A stretch of DNA of 32,437 nt from Pseudotamlana agarivorans (GCF_018860245.1 NZ_JAHKPD010000005.1:1-32437); one strand, 5' to 3'; counted from the stretch's first letter, positions 1 through 8,715 are shown. The notes: a model not told the origin generated them from the letters alone. Translations and numbers: made by a program.

Positions 1-742
1 CACCATCACTCCGAAATAGCCATTTTACAACTTTACCATGCATCTCAACTTCAGAAGCTTTGTATTTTGATCCTGGGGATAAACTCACAGAATTTGATGC
101 ATCCTTTCGACTCACGATAATATGAATGTGACTCTGATTACCATCTTTTTTCATGCCTTGAACAATCCGTTTTCCATTTTGTTGGTGTGGTGCTTCAGCT
201 TCAAGTTTTGCTATTTGGGATTTCATTTTATCGATATTTCCATCTAATTGATGATTCTCTGTTTTCCTTATATCCGTTTTTAACTGAAGTATTTTTGTTG
301 CAAAAGGTTGGTTTTCTTTCACCTGTTTATCTGTACCTTTAAATGTTCGTTGATGTTCAATTTTTGCATAATATTTTATGTCATCTACGCTGATCGGTTT
401 ACCATTAATTTCACGATTGAAGGACGTTGCATAATCATTCATTATCGCTCTGGTATATTTCTTTAAATCTTCAGAATTGCTTTGTAATTTTCGTAATTCA
501 GATTGGCTTGGACTAACTGTAATGGAATAAAACTTTGGTTCTTTCTTTTTCAATTTTGCAGTATTAGCATCAATTTCTTTTACCACTTCCTTAGCTTCAA
601 TTTCGCCGCCATATTGATTAAAAAAGTGTTCAATATCTTCTTGCTCCAAACCTTGATTTTCCTTCTCCAGATAATCAGCAAAATCTGCTGAACTTTGTGA
701 ATAATCTCCTCCTAATTTTTGAGCTGTAATTGTGATATACAT
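1..742 (-). CDS. DUF5712-type mobilization (relaxase-like) protein, C-terminus beyond window
   Basis: Reading leftwards from the ATG at 742-740, an open frame of 247 codons runs without a stop into the window edge, so the C-terminus is missing. The start MYITITAQKLGG, the segment EHFFNQYGGE and the segment PKFYSITVSPSQSELRKLQ match what I recall of the DUF5712 (MobB-like) family of Bacteroidota mobilizable and integrative elements. Near residues 218-227 is SHIHIIVSRKD, a two-histidine HxH motif followed by VSR, as in relaxases that nick the transfer origin and carry the strand into the recipient. The gene starts 3 bp after the stop of the BfmA-like gene, so the two are translationally linked. 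Nicking activity is inferred from the family; no catalytic tyrosine was assigned. Family call is confident, mechanism less so. Confidence 0.85.
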   Translation of the reverse strand, partial: MYITITAQKLGGDYSQSSADFADYLEKENQGLEQEDIEHFFNQYGGEIEAKEVVKEIDANTAKLKKKEPKFYSITVSPSQSELRKLQSNSEDLKKYTRAIMNDYATSFNREINGKPISVDDIKYYAKIEHQRTFKGTDKQVKENQPFATKILQLKTDIRKTENHQLDGNIDKMKSQIAKLEAEAPHQQNGKRIVQGMKKDGNQSHIHIIVSRKDASNSVSLSPGSKYKASEVEMHGKVVKWLFRSDG

Positions 743-745
743 AAT

Positions 746-1138
746 TTATAATTGATTATTTGAATCTTGTTTTTCTACAAATCGGACTTTCTTTTCCTTG
801 ACTTCCTTTTCTAAAATGAGTTTTTTTTCTTTAGGTTCAAACTCCATAAACAAAGATTGTAACATCGCGGTTGTTGGTTTATCGTGGTGCTTTTCGATAT
901 CCTTAATGATGGCGATTACTGCATTAATTCGCTTCTTAATTTCACGCTCTAATGTTTGCATATTTGGACCTAAAGTTTCATTTGGAGAAATTCCATTATC
1001 TTCAAAAAAGTCTAGCATTAGAAGTAATGTCGTAGATTGTGATTTAGACATTTTTTTACAAAATTCCCTAAATCGTTGTGCTACTGAAGTTTTAATTCCA
1101 AGTTTCTCAAAGCTTTCTTTTTCAAATCCTTTATCCAT
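746..1138 (-). CDS. bfmA: BfmA/BtgA-family mobilization accessory protein
   Basis: The 130-residue protein matches the BfmA/BtgA family, small accessory proteins that bind the transfer origin and help the relaxase in mobilizable elements of Bacteroidota. The N-terminal part (about residues 12-50) contains KTSVAQRFREFCKKMSKSQS, typical of a ribbon-helix-helix-like DNA-binding start. The middle and C-terminus are helical and charged, with EREIKKRINAVIAIIKDIEKH resembling a coiled coil. It is the first gene of a two-gene unit with the DUF5712 gene 3 bp downstream. A near-perfect palindrome abuts its start codon, which would fit autoregulation (inference). Length is normal for the family. The divergent ParA/tra genes often found upstream in conjugative transposons are absent here. 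Confidence 0.85.
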   Translation of the reverse strand: MDKGFEKESFEKLGIKTSVAQRFREFCKKMSKSQSTTLLLMLDFFEDNGISPNETLGPNMQTLEREIKKRINAVIAIIKDIEKHHDKPTTAMLQSLFMEFEPKEKKLILEKEVKEKKVRFVEKQDSNNQL

Positions 1139-1194
1139 TTTTTCTGAAAAAATTTGTTGTTTCTATTGGGGTGCGAGGTTTTTTTCTGAAAAAA
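1138..1194. repeat. Two copies of a 15-nt palindrome, 42 bp apart, before bfmA
   Basis: TTTTTTCTGAAAAAA occurs at 1138-1152 and again at 1180-1194. Each has 7-bp arms around one central base. The start-to-start distance is 42 bp, about four helical turns, so both would face the same side of the DNA. The first copy touches the bfmA start codon and covers its ribosome-binding region. Between them lies GGGGTGCGAGG, unusually G-rich for this window. Possible roles are a relaxosome/autoregulatory binding site or part of a transfer origin; both are inferred. Confidence 0.6.
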
Positions 1195-1330
1195 CATTGC
1201 ATAAAACTCATAAACGAAAATGATAAATCACTGTTAGATATTGATTTTGCTAGTGTTTTGTAAAAACTGAAAATTGTAACATCGGCTTGCCGTGTTACCC
1301 TCTTGCTATACAATCCCTTCATTTTATTTC
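1153..1330. other. Candidate origin of transfer region (position only)
   Basis: Origins of transfer in BfmA/BtgA-type elements usually lie just upstream of the accessory gene. This segment occupies that place and carries the second palindrome, a G-rich block at 1168-1178 and the stretch CGGCTTGCCGTGTTACCC around 1283-1300, which is less AT-rich than its surroundings. I cannot identify a nick site. The call rests on position and composition only. Confidence 0.25.
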
Positions 1331-2265
1331 GGGTTTGCAGTACTTTATATCTAAAGCTAAAAAGCCTTTCGATTTAATTACCAAAAATCATCTTTTTAAG
1401 AAACATCCATCTTACTTTTTATAATATTCTTATGAAATAGCATCAAACATTGATGTTTTTTTAATCTGACTAAAGCATATTACGTCAAAACCTAAGCCAA
1501 TAATAGATGATGTTAATTGGTTTAAATTAGTTGCCATAATGACATTTATCCACATACTTATTATATCTTCAGCGTTTTCCTTTTCATTTGGTATGGAATT
1601 CTATGTATCCTGACAAATACATCATTTATTTGTAACAAAATGATACAGAACGTGATTCAATTCAATTTTATTCACTTACTTCCCATAGCGCCACCGCCGT
1701 TACCTTTTCGGTAACTGACACTAAAATTTTGATTGAGTAAGGACTTATAAAAGTGAGTGAGCGAACGGTTATGCAGTTCGTCTCGGGCAGAATTTTAAAC
1801 TTTGTGTAGAAATAGGTTGTGGTAATCTTTTTGCTAGGCGAACGCTGTCGCTTTTTCTGCGACTGTGTTCAAGATGTTGAAGTGAACCGCTTTTCTCGGA
1901 ATGAAGTTTTTCGCGAAATGTAGAGGAATGTGCTAAATGACTTTTAAAAAAAATATTAAAAAGCCTAATCATCTAAGTGATAATTAGTGGTTATACTTAT
2001 TTACTTAACTGACTTTTTGAGCTTTTAAACCGAATTATAGCTGCTTAAATCTCTCAGCTAAAAGCCCACTTTTTGTTACAAGTCCAAATGAAATTATACA
2101 TTTAACTGTATTCCCTTATCAGGGACAGTATATTATAATAGCACTTTGCGTTTTGCACTAGTTTTTACGAGAATAAAAAAATTAGAGAACATATGATAAA
2201 ACTAAACTCACTTCAAAACCTATTCGCAATACTCATAATTACAAGAATTAACAAAAACAGTTTAA
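1331..2265. other. About 0.94 kb without a supported gene; possible element boundary
   Basis: No open frame here looks like a protein. The stretch 1690-1930 is richer in G+C and CpG (for example GTGAGTGAGCGAACGG near 1753) than the rest and holds small inverted repeats: GTTACC/GGTAAC with a 5-nt loop at 1699-1715 and CGAAC/GTTCG at 1762-1780. The flanks are plain AT-rich DNA. Since mobilization genes end to the left and chromosomal genes begin to the right, a boundary of the mobile element may lie here, but no attachment site was recognised. Confidence 0.4.
2105..2129. other. Small hairpin in noncoding DNA
   Basis: ACTGT-att-CCCT (2105-2116), loop TATC, then AGGG-ACAGT (2121-2129) forms a 9-bp stem with a 3-nt bulge. 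No T-run follows on either strand, so it does not look like an intrinsic terminator. Function unknown. Confidence 0.3.
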
Positions 2266-2294
2266 GCAACCACTATTTTGAGCCGTTACCCATA
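2266..2294. repeat. Direct repeat, left copy, flanking the Asp-box gene
   Basis: GCAACCACTATTTTGAGC followed by CGTTACCCATA. It matches the copy at 5049-5076 over its whole length except for one substitution and one extra C. It lies 22 bp past the stop codon of the Asp-box gene, in the same orientation as the other copy. Confidence 0.85.
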
Positions 2295-2316
2295 CGTAAA
2301 AATCAATTGAAATATT

Positions 2317-4956
2317 TTATTTTACACTTATAGAATTCAAAATTAATTTAGATTTAGAATTACCGTTCGAGAATGTACTGGTTAATTTAATGTCATAGAT
2401 TCCCTTTTTGATTAATTTAAAACTCGGGTGCTTCTCACTAGAAGTAAAAGATTCAGGTCCAGATACAATCCATTCATAGCTAACTGGGTCACTTTTATAG
2501 ACTGAATAATCTACCAAATTTAATGTGTCTTTTGTTTTGAGAAACTTCGTATTATAAGTAATTTTCAAATCGTCATTTGAGTTATTAACTAATTTGGTCA
2601 TCCAGATTCCTCGCCCGAAAGTAGCTGCAACTAATTTATTATTTTTGTAGTCAATTTTAAGTTTTATCACATCACAAACTGGAAGTGTTTTATGGTACGG
2701 TTTCCAAGAATTATCATTTCCGTTCCTGTGATAAACACCTCTATAGGTACCTAGATATAAGCTGCCGTTGCTCCCTCTTTGATACACAATTGTATTAGCA
2801 CGACCTGCTCCTTTTGGAATTCCTTGGCTAAAATCTGACCAAGATTTCCCACCATCTTTAGAAATTAAAACGGGACTTTCTAGTAACCCTCTGGTTGTAA
2901 CATATATCGTGTCATCATTTTTTGGATCAACTATTAAATCTAGAATTCTAGACTTATGCACTCTACTTTTAAGTTGTTCTTCAGTAAGAGTAGTATTAAA
3001 ATTATAAATAATTTTCCAATTAACTCCGTTATCAACACTTTCATAAATCCGACTTCCATTTTTATAGTATAAACGTTCTGGATTGTTCCAACAAGCAATT
3101 ACTTTTGATTTGGCTGCATATTGTCTGGAATTATAGCCCCGACCATCATCACTATGTAAAGAGTCATTCAAGACTTCTGTCCAAGTTTGCCCAAAGTCTG
3201 TACTTCTATGAAGCGTACTACCGTTATTATCTGTAGTGCCATTATGCTTAGTAAGTCCCTGAAATAGTATCTGATGGTTTAATCTATGTGTAGAAATTTC
3301 TCCATTGGGTTCTTTTTTAGATAAGGTTCTAATGTTTTTTCCTTCAAGTGATGAGTCTACCCAAGAATATTGATTATATTGATAGCCAGCACCATGAATA
3401 AGGTGTTTGTCATTCACAATACCAAATCCACAATAGTTATCATCTGCACCTCCCATAGCTAACCATCCATTAAAATCGTTAGTATTTTGAAACATACTTC
3501 CAACATGCATTGATGATGCAGCAATTAAATTGGGATTGTGAAAGTTAATGTCAAACCCTAATATTTCTAAGGCATTTATTCCTTCAGTACGGTCACTAAA
3601 AGTTTCTGCTTTATTATTAGAATAACTTAATCCACCATCATGCCCAACCCAAATCGTATTGTTATAGGCAATTATATCGTGTATATCTGGATGCAAGTGT
3701 TTGTCTTTGTTTTCATTTGTCGGGTACCATTTACAATGGTTTTCCCAAGTTAAACCTCCATCTTTTGATGTCCACAAAGCTATGCCAGAAATATAAATTT
3801 CTAGAGGGTTACTTTGAGAGACGGAAAAGCCAAAGCAGTAATTTAATTGACCACCAGCTGCATCTCCATTTTCAGAATAACCTAAAACATTGGGCTTGTT
3901 AATAGAATATGGACCACCATCTGTCTGTGAGCCAATAATATCCCATGTTTTCCCTTCGTCTTTAGAAAGGTACAAAGCACCAAACCCATAGCTTTCCATA
4001 TTATTTGTAACCAAATAAATATTAGAAGGCATGGCAGCACTTACGGCCATTCTAGTTCTACCTGCGTTTCTTTTCGTTATATCTGGTAAGCTACTACTAG
4101 TGAATGATTTGCCTCCATTTTTTGTAACCCAAATCTTTACTTCACCTTCTACAATTTCAGAAACATATAAAACTTTTGAGTTAAAAGGGTGCATTCTCAT
4201 TGCATTAGCTTTAACGTCTAAAACTTTGCTCCAAGTAATACCAGCGTCTTTACTATATAATACACCTTTTTCGGTTGCAGCATATACTTTTTTGCTGTTC
4301 TTATGATTAAAGATGATGTCTATGACTTTAGAATTTGTTTCATGCACTCTAGTCCAGGTATTTCCTGTGTCATCTGTTCTGTAAATTGATAGTTTGTCTC
4401 CTAACAATATGAGGTTAGGTTTTTTTGGAGCATCTGTAACACACCAAACAGAAGTAACTGGTATTTTAGTATTAGTAAGATCTTTCCAGTTTTGACCGCC
4501 ATCATTACTCATCCATAGCCCCGCATAATTTGTTGCTGCAAACACTACCTCATCATTGTTTTTTGAAATATGTATTCTATTTAGCGTAGCCAAACCCTTG
4601 TTTTTACTTCTTTTTTCAAGATTAGAAAGTGAGTTTTGTTCAAATGGTTTCCATTCTGGTGATAGTGTTAGGTTTTGTTTTTCTTTTTGAATCTCATCAA
4701 GATGTTTTAATTGCTCACTTTCAGGTATAATGAAACCGTTTGCATCTAATTGTTCTGAAATACCAGCCAAATATCTTTGTCTTGATTTTTCAACCCCTCG
4801 AATAGAAGATGAGCTAGAAAGTTCATTTTTTTTAGAACTTAATGACTTCGGATTTTTATCTGACGTGTTATTGTAATATAAAAATACAGTTAACATAATA
4901 GACAAAACAAGAATTATTTTGACTGAAATTTTATTTAATATTGAATGATTTTTCAT
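2317..4956 (-). CDS. Secreted Asp-box (BNR/sortilin-like) beta-propeller protein with C-terminal PKD-like domain
   Basis: The frame is open up to 5052, but I place the start at the ATG at 4956. It gives a clear N-terminal hydrophobic segment (SVKIILVLSIMLTVFLYY, about residues 11-28), whereas the longer form would begin inside the flanking direct repeat. The resulting 879-residue protein has at least nine Asp-boxes of the SxDxGxxW type, starting near residue 150 (SNDGGQNW, SKDAGITW, SKDEGKTW, SKDGGLTW, STDFGQTW, SVDNGVNW, SKDGGKSW). Asp-boxes mark beta-propeller blades, as in VPS10/sortilin and sialidase-like folds. The last ~85 residues (SYEWIVSGPESF..KGIYDIKLTSTFSNG) resemble a PKD domain. 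No sialidase catalytic set and no type IX secretion C-terminal domain was seen, so adhesion or binding is as likely as catalysis. It is the only gene between the two direct repeats. Confidence 0.75.
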   Translation of the reverse strand: MKNHSILNKISVKIILVLSIMLTVFLYYNNTSDKNPKSLSSKKNELSSSSSIRGVEKSRQRYLAGISEQLDANGFIIPESEQLKHLDEIQKEKQNLTLSPEWKPFEQNSLSNLEKRSKNKGLATLNRIHISKNNDEVVFAATNYAGLWMSNDGGQNWKDLTNTKIPVTSVWCVTDAPKKPNLILLGDKLSIYRTDDTGNTWTRVHETNSKVIDIIFNHKNSKKVYAATEKGVLYSKDAGITWSKVLDVKANAMRMHPFNSKVLYVSEIVEGEVKIWVTKNGGKSFTSSSLPDITKRNAGRTRMAVSAAMPSNIYLVTNNMESYGFGALYLSKDEGKTWDIIGSQTDGGPYSINKPNVLGYSENGDAAGGQLNYCFGFSVSQSNPLEIYISGIALWTSKDGGLTWENHCKWYPTNENKDKHLHPDIHDIIAYNNTIWVGHDGGLSYSNNKAETFSDRTEGINALEILGFDINFHNPNLIAASSMHVGSMFQNTNDFNGWLAMGGADDNYCGFGIVNDKHLIHGAGYQYNQYSWVDSSLEGKNIRTLSKKEPNGEISTHRLNHQILFQGLTKHNGTTDNNGSTLHRSTDFGQTWTEVLNDSLHSDDGRGYNSRQYAAKSKVIACWNNPERLYYKNGSRIYESVDNGVNWKIIYNFNTTLTEEQLKSRVHKSRILDLIVDPKNDDTIYVTTRGLLESPVLISKDGGKSWSDFSQGIPKGAGRANTIVYQRGSNGSLYLGTYRGVYHRNGNDNSWKPYHKTLPVCDVIKLKIDYKNNKLVAATFGRGIWMTKLVNNSNDDLKITYNTKFLKTKDTLNLVDYSVYKSDPVSYEWIVSGPESFTSSEKHPSFKLIKKGIYDIKLTSTFSNGNSKSKLILNSISVK

Positions 4957-5048
4957 TGTTAAATTATTTAAAGTAAGACAAATTAAAACACCTTTTTTTG
5001 TAAAAACAGAAGTATCAAAGAAAAAAACACACTCATTTTCAATGACTT

Positions 5049-5076
5049 GCAACCACTATTTTGAGCGGTTACCATA
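5049..5076. repeat. Direct repeat, right copy, flanking the Asp-box gene
   Basis: GCAACCACTATTTTGAGC followed by GGTTACCATA, 9 bp past the pruA stop codon and about 92 bp upstream of the chosen Asp-box gene start. Within it AACC-N12-GGTT forms inverted arms, the shape of a site-specific recombination core. The repeat-to-repeat distance is 2783 bp and encloses one gene. Confidence 0.85.
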
Positions 5077-5085
5077 TGAATCCTT

Positions 5086-6711
5086 TTACTCTCCTAAAAA
5101 CGGATAACGATAATTTGTAGGGGTTACAAATGTTTCTTTAATCATTCTAGGTGATACCCAACGTAATAAGTTTTGAGCACTTCCTGCTTTATCATTCGTT
5201 CCAGAAGCTCTAGCGCCTCCAAAAGGTTGTTGTCCTACAACAGCACCTGTTGGCTTATCATTAATGTAAAAGTTTCCCGCACAGTTTTGTAAAGCTTCGG
5301 TAGCTTGAGTCACAGCGTATCTGTCTTTAGATATAATGGCACCCGTTAAGGCATATTCACTAGTCTCATCAACAAGTTTTAATGTTTCTGCGTAAGCGTC
5401 ATCTTCATAAACATAAATGGTCATTACAGGACCAAATAACTCTGTACACATGGTTGTGTATTTTGGATCTGTTGTTACAATAACTGTCGGTTCAATAAAA
5501 TAGCCTTTACTTTTGTTATAACCACCACCCACAATAATCTCAGCATTTGAATCTACTTTAGCTTGATCTATATATTTAGCTAGTTTATCAAAAGACCCCT
5601 CATGAATCACAGCCGTTATGAAATTATTCATATCTTCAGGAGACCCCATTTTAAAAGAATTAACATCTTTGATAACCTGTTTTTTAACTTCATCCCAAAT
5701 GCTTTTTGGAACATAAGCTCTAGAGGCTGCACTACATTTTTGTCCTTGAAATTCAAAAGAACCACGAACAATAGCTGTTGCTACTTGTATAGGATTTGCA
5801 GACTTATGAGCCACTATAAAATCTTTCCCTCCAGTTTCTCCAACAATTTTAGGATAGGTTTTATAATTGTGAATATTGTTCCCAATTTGTTTCCAAAGTT
5901 CTTTAAAGATAAAAGTAGAGCCTGTAAAGTGTAATCCAGAAAAATCTGGACTCGCTAAAACGGTATTTGTAATCATCACTGGATCTCCAAAAACAACGTT
6001 GATGACTCCTGGAGGCACACCAGCTTCTTCAAATACATCCATGATCACTTTAGCAGAATACACCTGACTATCACTAGGTTTCCATACTACTACATTACCC
6101 ATTAATGCCATGCATGCTGGTAAGTTTCCTGCAATAGCAGTAAAGTTAAATGGTGTTACAGCATATGTAAATCCTTCAAGCGGACGGTATTCAACTCTAT
6201 TCCAAGCATCGCTTGTGCTTTCTGGTTGTTCCATGTAAATGTCAGTCATAAACTGTACGTTAAAACGCAAGAAGTCTATAAACTCACAAGCGGCATCAAT
6301 TTCAGCTTGATGAATGTTTTTTGACTGCGCGATCATAGTCGCTGCGTTTATTTTAGCTCGGTAAGGCCCTGCAATAAGTTCAGCAGCTTTTAAAAAGATA
6401 CCAGCGCGTTGTTCCCATGGTATTTGACTCCATGTTTTTCTAGCTTCTAAAGCCGTAGAAATAGCGTTATCTATGTGAGATTGCTCCGCTAAATGATACG
6501 TTCCAACCACATGTTGGTGATCATGAGGAGGAGACATGGTTCTGGTATTTCCAGTTTTTACATCTTTTCCATTTATATATAAAGGAACATCAATTTTACT
6601 ATTAAACATGTCTTTATAAGTCTTTAGCACGGCATCACGTTCTGGTGATCCAGGAGCATAAGATTTTACGGGTTCGTTTATAGCAATTGGTACATTAAAA
6701 AAGCCTTTCAT
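5086..6711 (-). CDS. pruA: L-glutamate gamma-semialdehyde (1-pyrroline-5-carboxylate) dehydrogenase
   Basis: The 541-residue protein catalyses the second step of proline degradation: NAD+-dependent oxidation of glutamate semialdehyde to glutamate in the cytoplasm. The aldehyde dehydrogenase signature is complete: PFNF (187-190), the coenzyme-binding KPS (211-213), general base Glu292 in GETGGKDF, nucleophile Cys326 in FQGQKCSAASR, and ELFGPV (424-429). Length and the N-terminus (NEPVKSYAPGSPER) match the monofunctional eukaryote/Bacteroidota-type enzyme, not the C-terminal part of a PutA fusion. The partner enzyme, proline dehydrogenase, is encoded at 27958-29139 on the other strand, beyond the PUL, so the two steps are not in one operon here. 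It stands alone: 243 bp upstream to the DUF885 gene and a direct repeat directly downstream. Confidence 0.95.
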   Translation of the reverse strand: MKGFFNVPIAINEPVKSYAPGSPERDAVLKTYKDMFNSKIDVPLYINGKDVKTGNTRTMSPPHDHQHVVGTYHLAEQSHIDNAISTALEARKTWSQIPWEQRAGIFLKAAELIAGPYRAKINAATMIAQSKNIHQAEIDAACEFIDFLRFNVQFMTDIYMEQPESTSDAWNRVEYRPLEGFTYAVTPFNFTAIAGNLPACMALMGNVVVWKPSDSQVYSAKVIMDVFEEAGVPPGVINVVFGDPVMITNTVLASPDFSGLHFTGSTFIFKELWKQIGNNIHNYKTYPKIVGETGGKDFIVAHKSANPIQVATAIVRGSFEFQGQKCSAASRAYVPKSIWDEVKKQVIKDVNSFKMGSPEDMNNFITAVIHEGSFDKLAKYIDQAKVDSNAEIIVGGGYNKSKGYFIEPTVIVTTDPKYTTMCTELFGPVMTIYVYEDDAYAETLKLVDETSEYALTGAIISKDRYAVTQATEALQNCAGNFYINDKPTGAVVGQQPFGGARASGTNDKAGSAQNLLRWVSPRMIKETFVTPTNYRYPFLGE

Positions 6712-6880
6712 ATCAATATTGTTTTTTTGTTATTAAATTTTCAGTAAATATTATTTATAATTATACACGTTAAAATCAGCAAAGGGGTATTAGTCTTGTC
6801 AAATAGTGTTAATAATTAATTCAGTTTATTTGCTTGCGAAGTTCAACTGGTAAACCTTTACGAATTCATTCGCATTCTTT

Positions 6881-6957
6881 TAAAACACTTTTGCTTCTTA
6901 CGCATAGTTTTACAATCCATTCTGCATCCTTATATTTTAGAATTCAAAAGTGTTTTA
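6881..6957. repeat. Perfect 13-bp inverted repeat with 51-nt spacer at the 3' end of the DUF885 gene
   Basis: TAAAACACTTTTG (6881-6893) pairs perfectly with CAAAAGTGTTTTA (6945-6957), the latter including the DUF885 stop codon. On the minus strand the structure follows the stop and runs into TTTTAAAAG, so it could act as a 3'-end stem-loop, though the loop is long for a terminator. Imperfect direct repeats AATTCATTCGCATTCTTT (6863-6880) and AATCCATTCTGCATCCTT (6914-6931) overlap it. A small inverted-repeat insertion is the alternative. Confidence 0.5.
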
Positions 6958-8715
6958 TTTATTTTTCACATGTTCTATATATCTATCAATTCTCTTCTCT
7001 AATATGGATAAGGTAACTGTACCTTGTTCTAAAATTATTTCATGAAACTCACGAATATCAAATTCAGAACCCAATTCTTTTTCTGCTTTTTTTCTAAGCT
7101 CTCTAATTTTTAATTCTCCTATTTTATAAGAAAGTGCTTGACCTGGCCATGAAATATATCGGTCCGTTTCTGTGTTCACTTCAAGTAAAGATAAAGCCGT
7201 ATTTGAGGCCATATAATCTACCACTTGTGCTCTTGTCCATCCTTTTGAATGAATCCCAGTATCGACCACCAAACGGCAAGCTCGCCACATTTCGTAAGTT
7301 AACTTCCCAAATTGTTCGTAAGGTGTGGTATACATCCCCATTTCGTCTGCTAAAAATTCAGAATACAATCCCCAACCCTCTCCATAAGCTGATAGATACA
7401 AGTTTTTTCTAAACTTCGGAATACTATCTCCTAACTCTTTATTTAAACTGCCTTGTAAGTGATGTCCAGGGACAGCTTCGTGAACTGTTAATGCTGGTAG
7501 CGTGTATAATGTTCTACTGGGTAAGTCATAAGTATTTACCCAATAATAACCTGGTTCTGTACTGTTTTTAGAAGTACCAACATAACGTCCAGTTGTGTAT
7601 TTTGGTGCAATGGCATCTGGTACCGGTGCAACGCCGTAGGGTTTTCTTGGTAATGTTTTAAAGTATCTTGGAAGTTGAGCATCTACTCGTTTTGCTATAT
7701 CTCTCGCTGCTATTAATAATTCATTTGGTGTTTTTGCATAAAATTGGGCATCAGTTCTTAGAAATTTAAAAAAATTAGCAAAACTTCCTTCAAAATTTAA
7801 ATCACTTATGATTTTTTGCATTTCAACTTTTATACGAGCAACTTCGTCTAATCCTATTTGATGAATATCATCAGCAGTATATTTTGTGCTTGTGGTGTAA
7901 TAATTAATTCTATTTTGATAAAACAAGTCCCCATTAGGTAAGTTTGAGGCACCAATTGAGGTTCTTGTTTTTGGAAGATACTCGGTTTCAAAAAAAACTT
8001 TTATTCTATTAAATTGAGGGGTTACAACATCTTCAATAAGCGTTTTTGCTACTGTTAAAACGGAATCTTTTTGTGTTTCTGTTAAGTTTTTTGGTAAACT
8101 TTTAAATGGTGAATAGTAGAAACTATCCGTATAGTCCTTTACAATATGGTCGTTATATGTTGACTCATAACCATTAAAAATAACTCTAGATTGAGACACC
8201 CCTTTTTCTAATCCTTCTTGAAGGTTAACAAAATGCTGATCTACAAAATCAGGAATAGCATTTAATTCATTCAAATATTTTTTTACCTGTTCATAATTAG
8301 CCAATGGTTTTACCTTATATACTAAGGCCGTATGAAAGCCAGCATCAGAGAGTAACGGGTTTAAATACCTTCCAAACTCATAAAAATCAATTTTATCTTG
8401 AAGTACAAACTTTAAAAGTTCGAGTGAAATCTGCTCTGTATCATTTAAACCTATTATATCAATTTTAGATAATTCATTCAACTTAGTTTTTGCAAATTCA
8501 GATTCACTTTGGTAATATTCTTTCGTGAATAATCCTAAAGGAAACTCCTTTTTATCGTATCCTTTATGGTTTTGGTAGTCCTCAATAATATTCTGTAAAT
8601 CTATTGATGGTGTATTTGTTTCATTATTTCCGCAACCGTACAATAGACATAAAGATATGCATGTAAAAAAAATTAAGCGATTCCTTTTGGTAAAAAGATT
8701 TAATATTCCAATCAT
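6955..8715 (-). CDS. DUF885 family lipoprotein, putative zinc-peptidase-like
   Basis: The frame is open from 8766, but the ATG at 8715 gives a lipoprotein signal (hydrophobic LIFFTCISLCLLYGC, lipidated Cys28), so I choose it (586 residues). The protein matches the DUF885 family. The family hallmark is HEAVPGHHLQGSLNKE, with the HExxPGHH arrangement, followed by AYGEGWGLYSEFLADEMGMY, which carries a likely third ligand glutamate. These resemble gluzincin-type metal sites and the family is usually thought to be a peptidase, but no substrate is established. It would be anchored to the periplasmic face of the inner membrane or to the outer membrane. It starts 92 bp after the NagB-PIG-L gene on the same strand, so it may be read through from the PUL, but nothing links its function to glycans. 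Confidence 0.8.
   Translation of the reverse strand: MIGILNLFTKRNRLIFFTCISLCLLYGCGNNETNTPSIDLQNIIEDYQNHKGYDKKEFPLGLFTKEYYQSESEFAKTKLNELSKIDIIGLNDTEQISLELLKFVLQDKIDFYEFGRYLNPLLSDAGFHTALVYKVKPLANYEQVKKYLNELNAIPDFVDQHFVNLQEGLEKGVSQSRVIFNGYESTYNDHIVKDYTDSFYYSPFKSLPKNLTETQKDSVLTVAKTLIEDVVTPQFNRIKVFFETEYLPKTRTSIGASNLPNGDLFYQNRINYYTTSTKYTADDIHQIGLDEVARIKVEMQKIISDLNFEGSFANFFKFLRTDAQFYAKTPNELLIAARDIAKRVDAQLPRYFKTLPRKPYGVAPVPDAIAPKYTTGRYVGTSKNSTEPGYYWVNTYDLPSRTLYTLPALTVHEAVPGHHLQGSLNKELGDSIPKFRKNLYLSAYGEGWGLYSEFLADEMGMYTTPYEQFGKLTYEMWRACRLVVDTGIHSKGWTRAQVVDYMASNTALSLLEVNTETDRYISWPGQALSYKIGELKIRELRKKAEKELGSEFDIREFHEIILEQGTVTLSILEKRIDRYIEHVKNK

Noticed and set aside
798-1223. 141-residue plus-strand frame opposite bfmA
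   Set aside because: Antisense shadow of the well-supported BfmA gene, Ser/Phe-rich, no family resemblance.
1131-1322. 63-residue frame overlapping the bfmA start on the minus strand
   Set aside because: Its sequence is low in recognisable features, runs through the palindromes and G-rich block, and overlaps bfmA by 8 bp. It looks like chance reading of a noncoding regulatory region.
1769-1972. 67-residue minus-strand frame in the G+C-richer noncoding stretch
   Set aside because: Biased toward Arg, Ser, Leu and His as expected from reading noncoding DNA; no domain, signal or ribosome-binding site.
1696-2290. 9-mer GCCGTTACC shared between 1696-1704 and the direct repeat at 2282-2290
   Set aside because: Too short and without matching flanks; probably coincidence, and not counted as a third repeat copy.
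4957-5052. 32-residue N-terminal extension of the Asp-box protein
   Set aside because: The extension begins inside the flanking direct repeat and puts a second hydrophobic stretch before a good signal segment; the internal ATG at 4956 is more natural.
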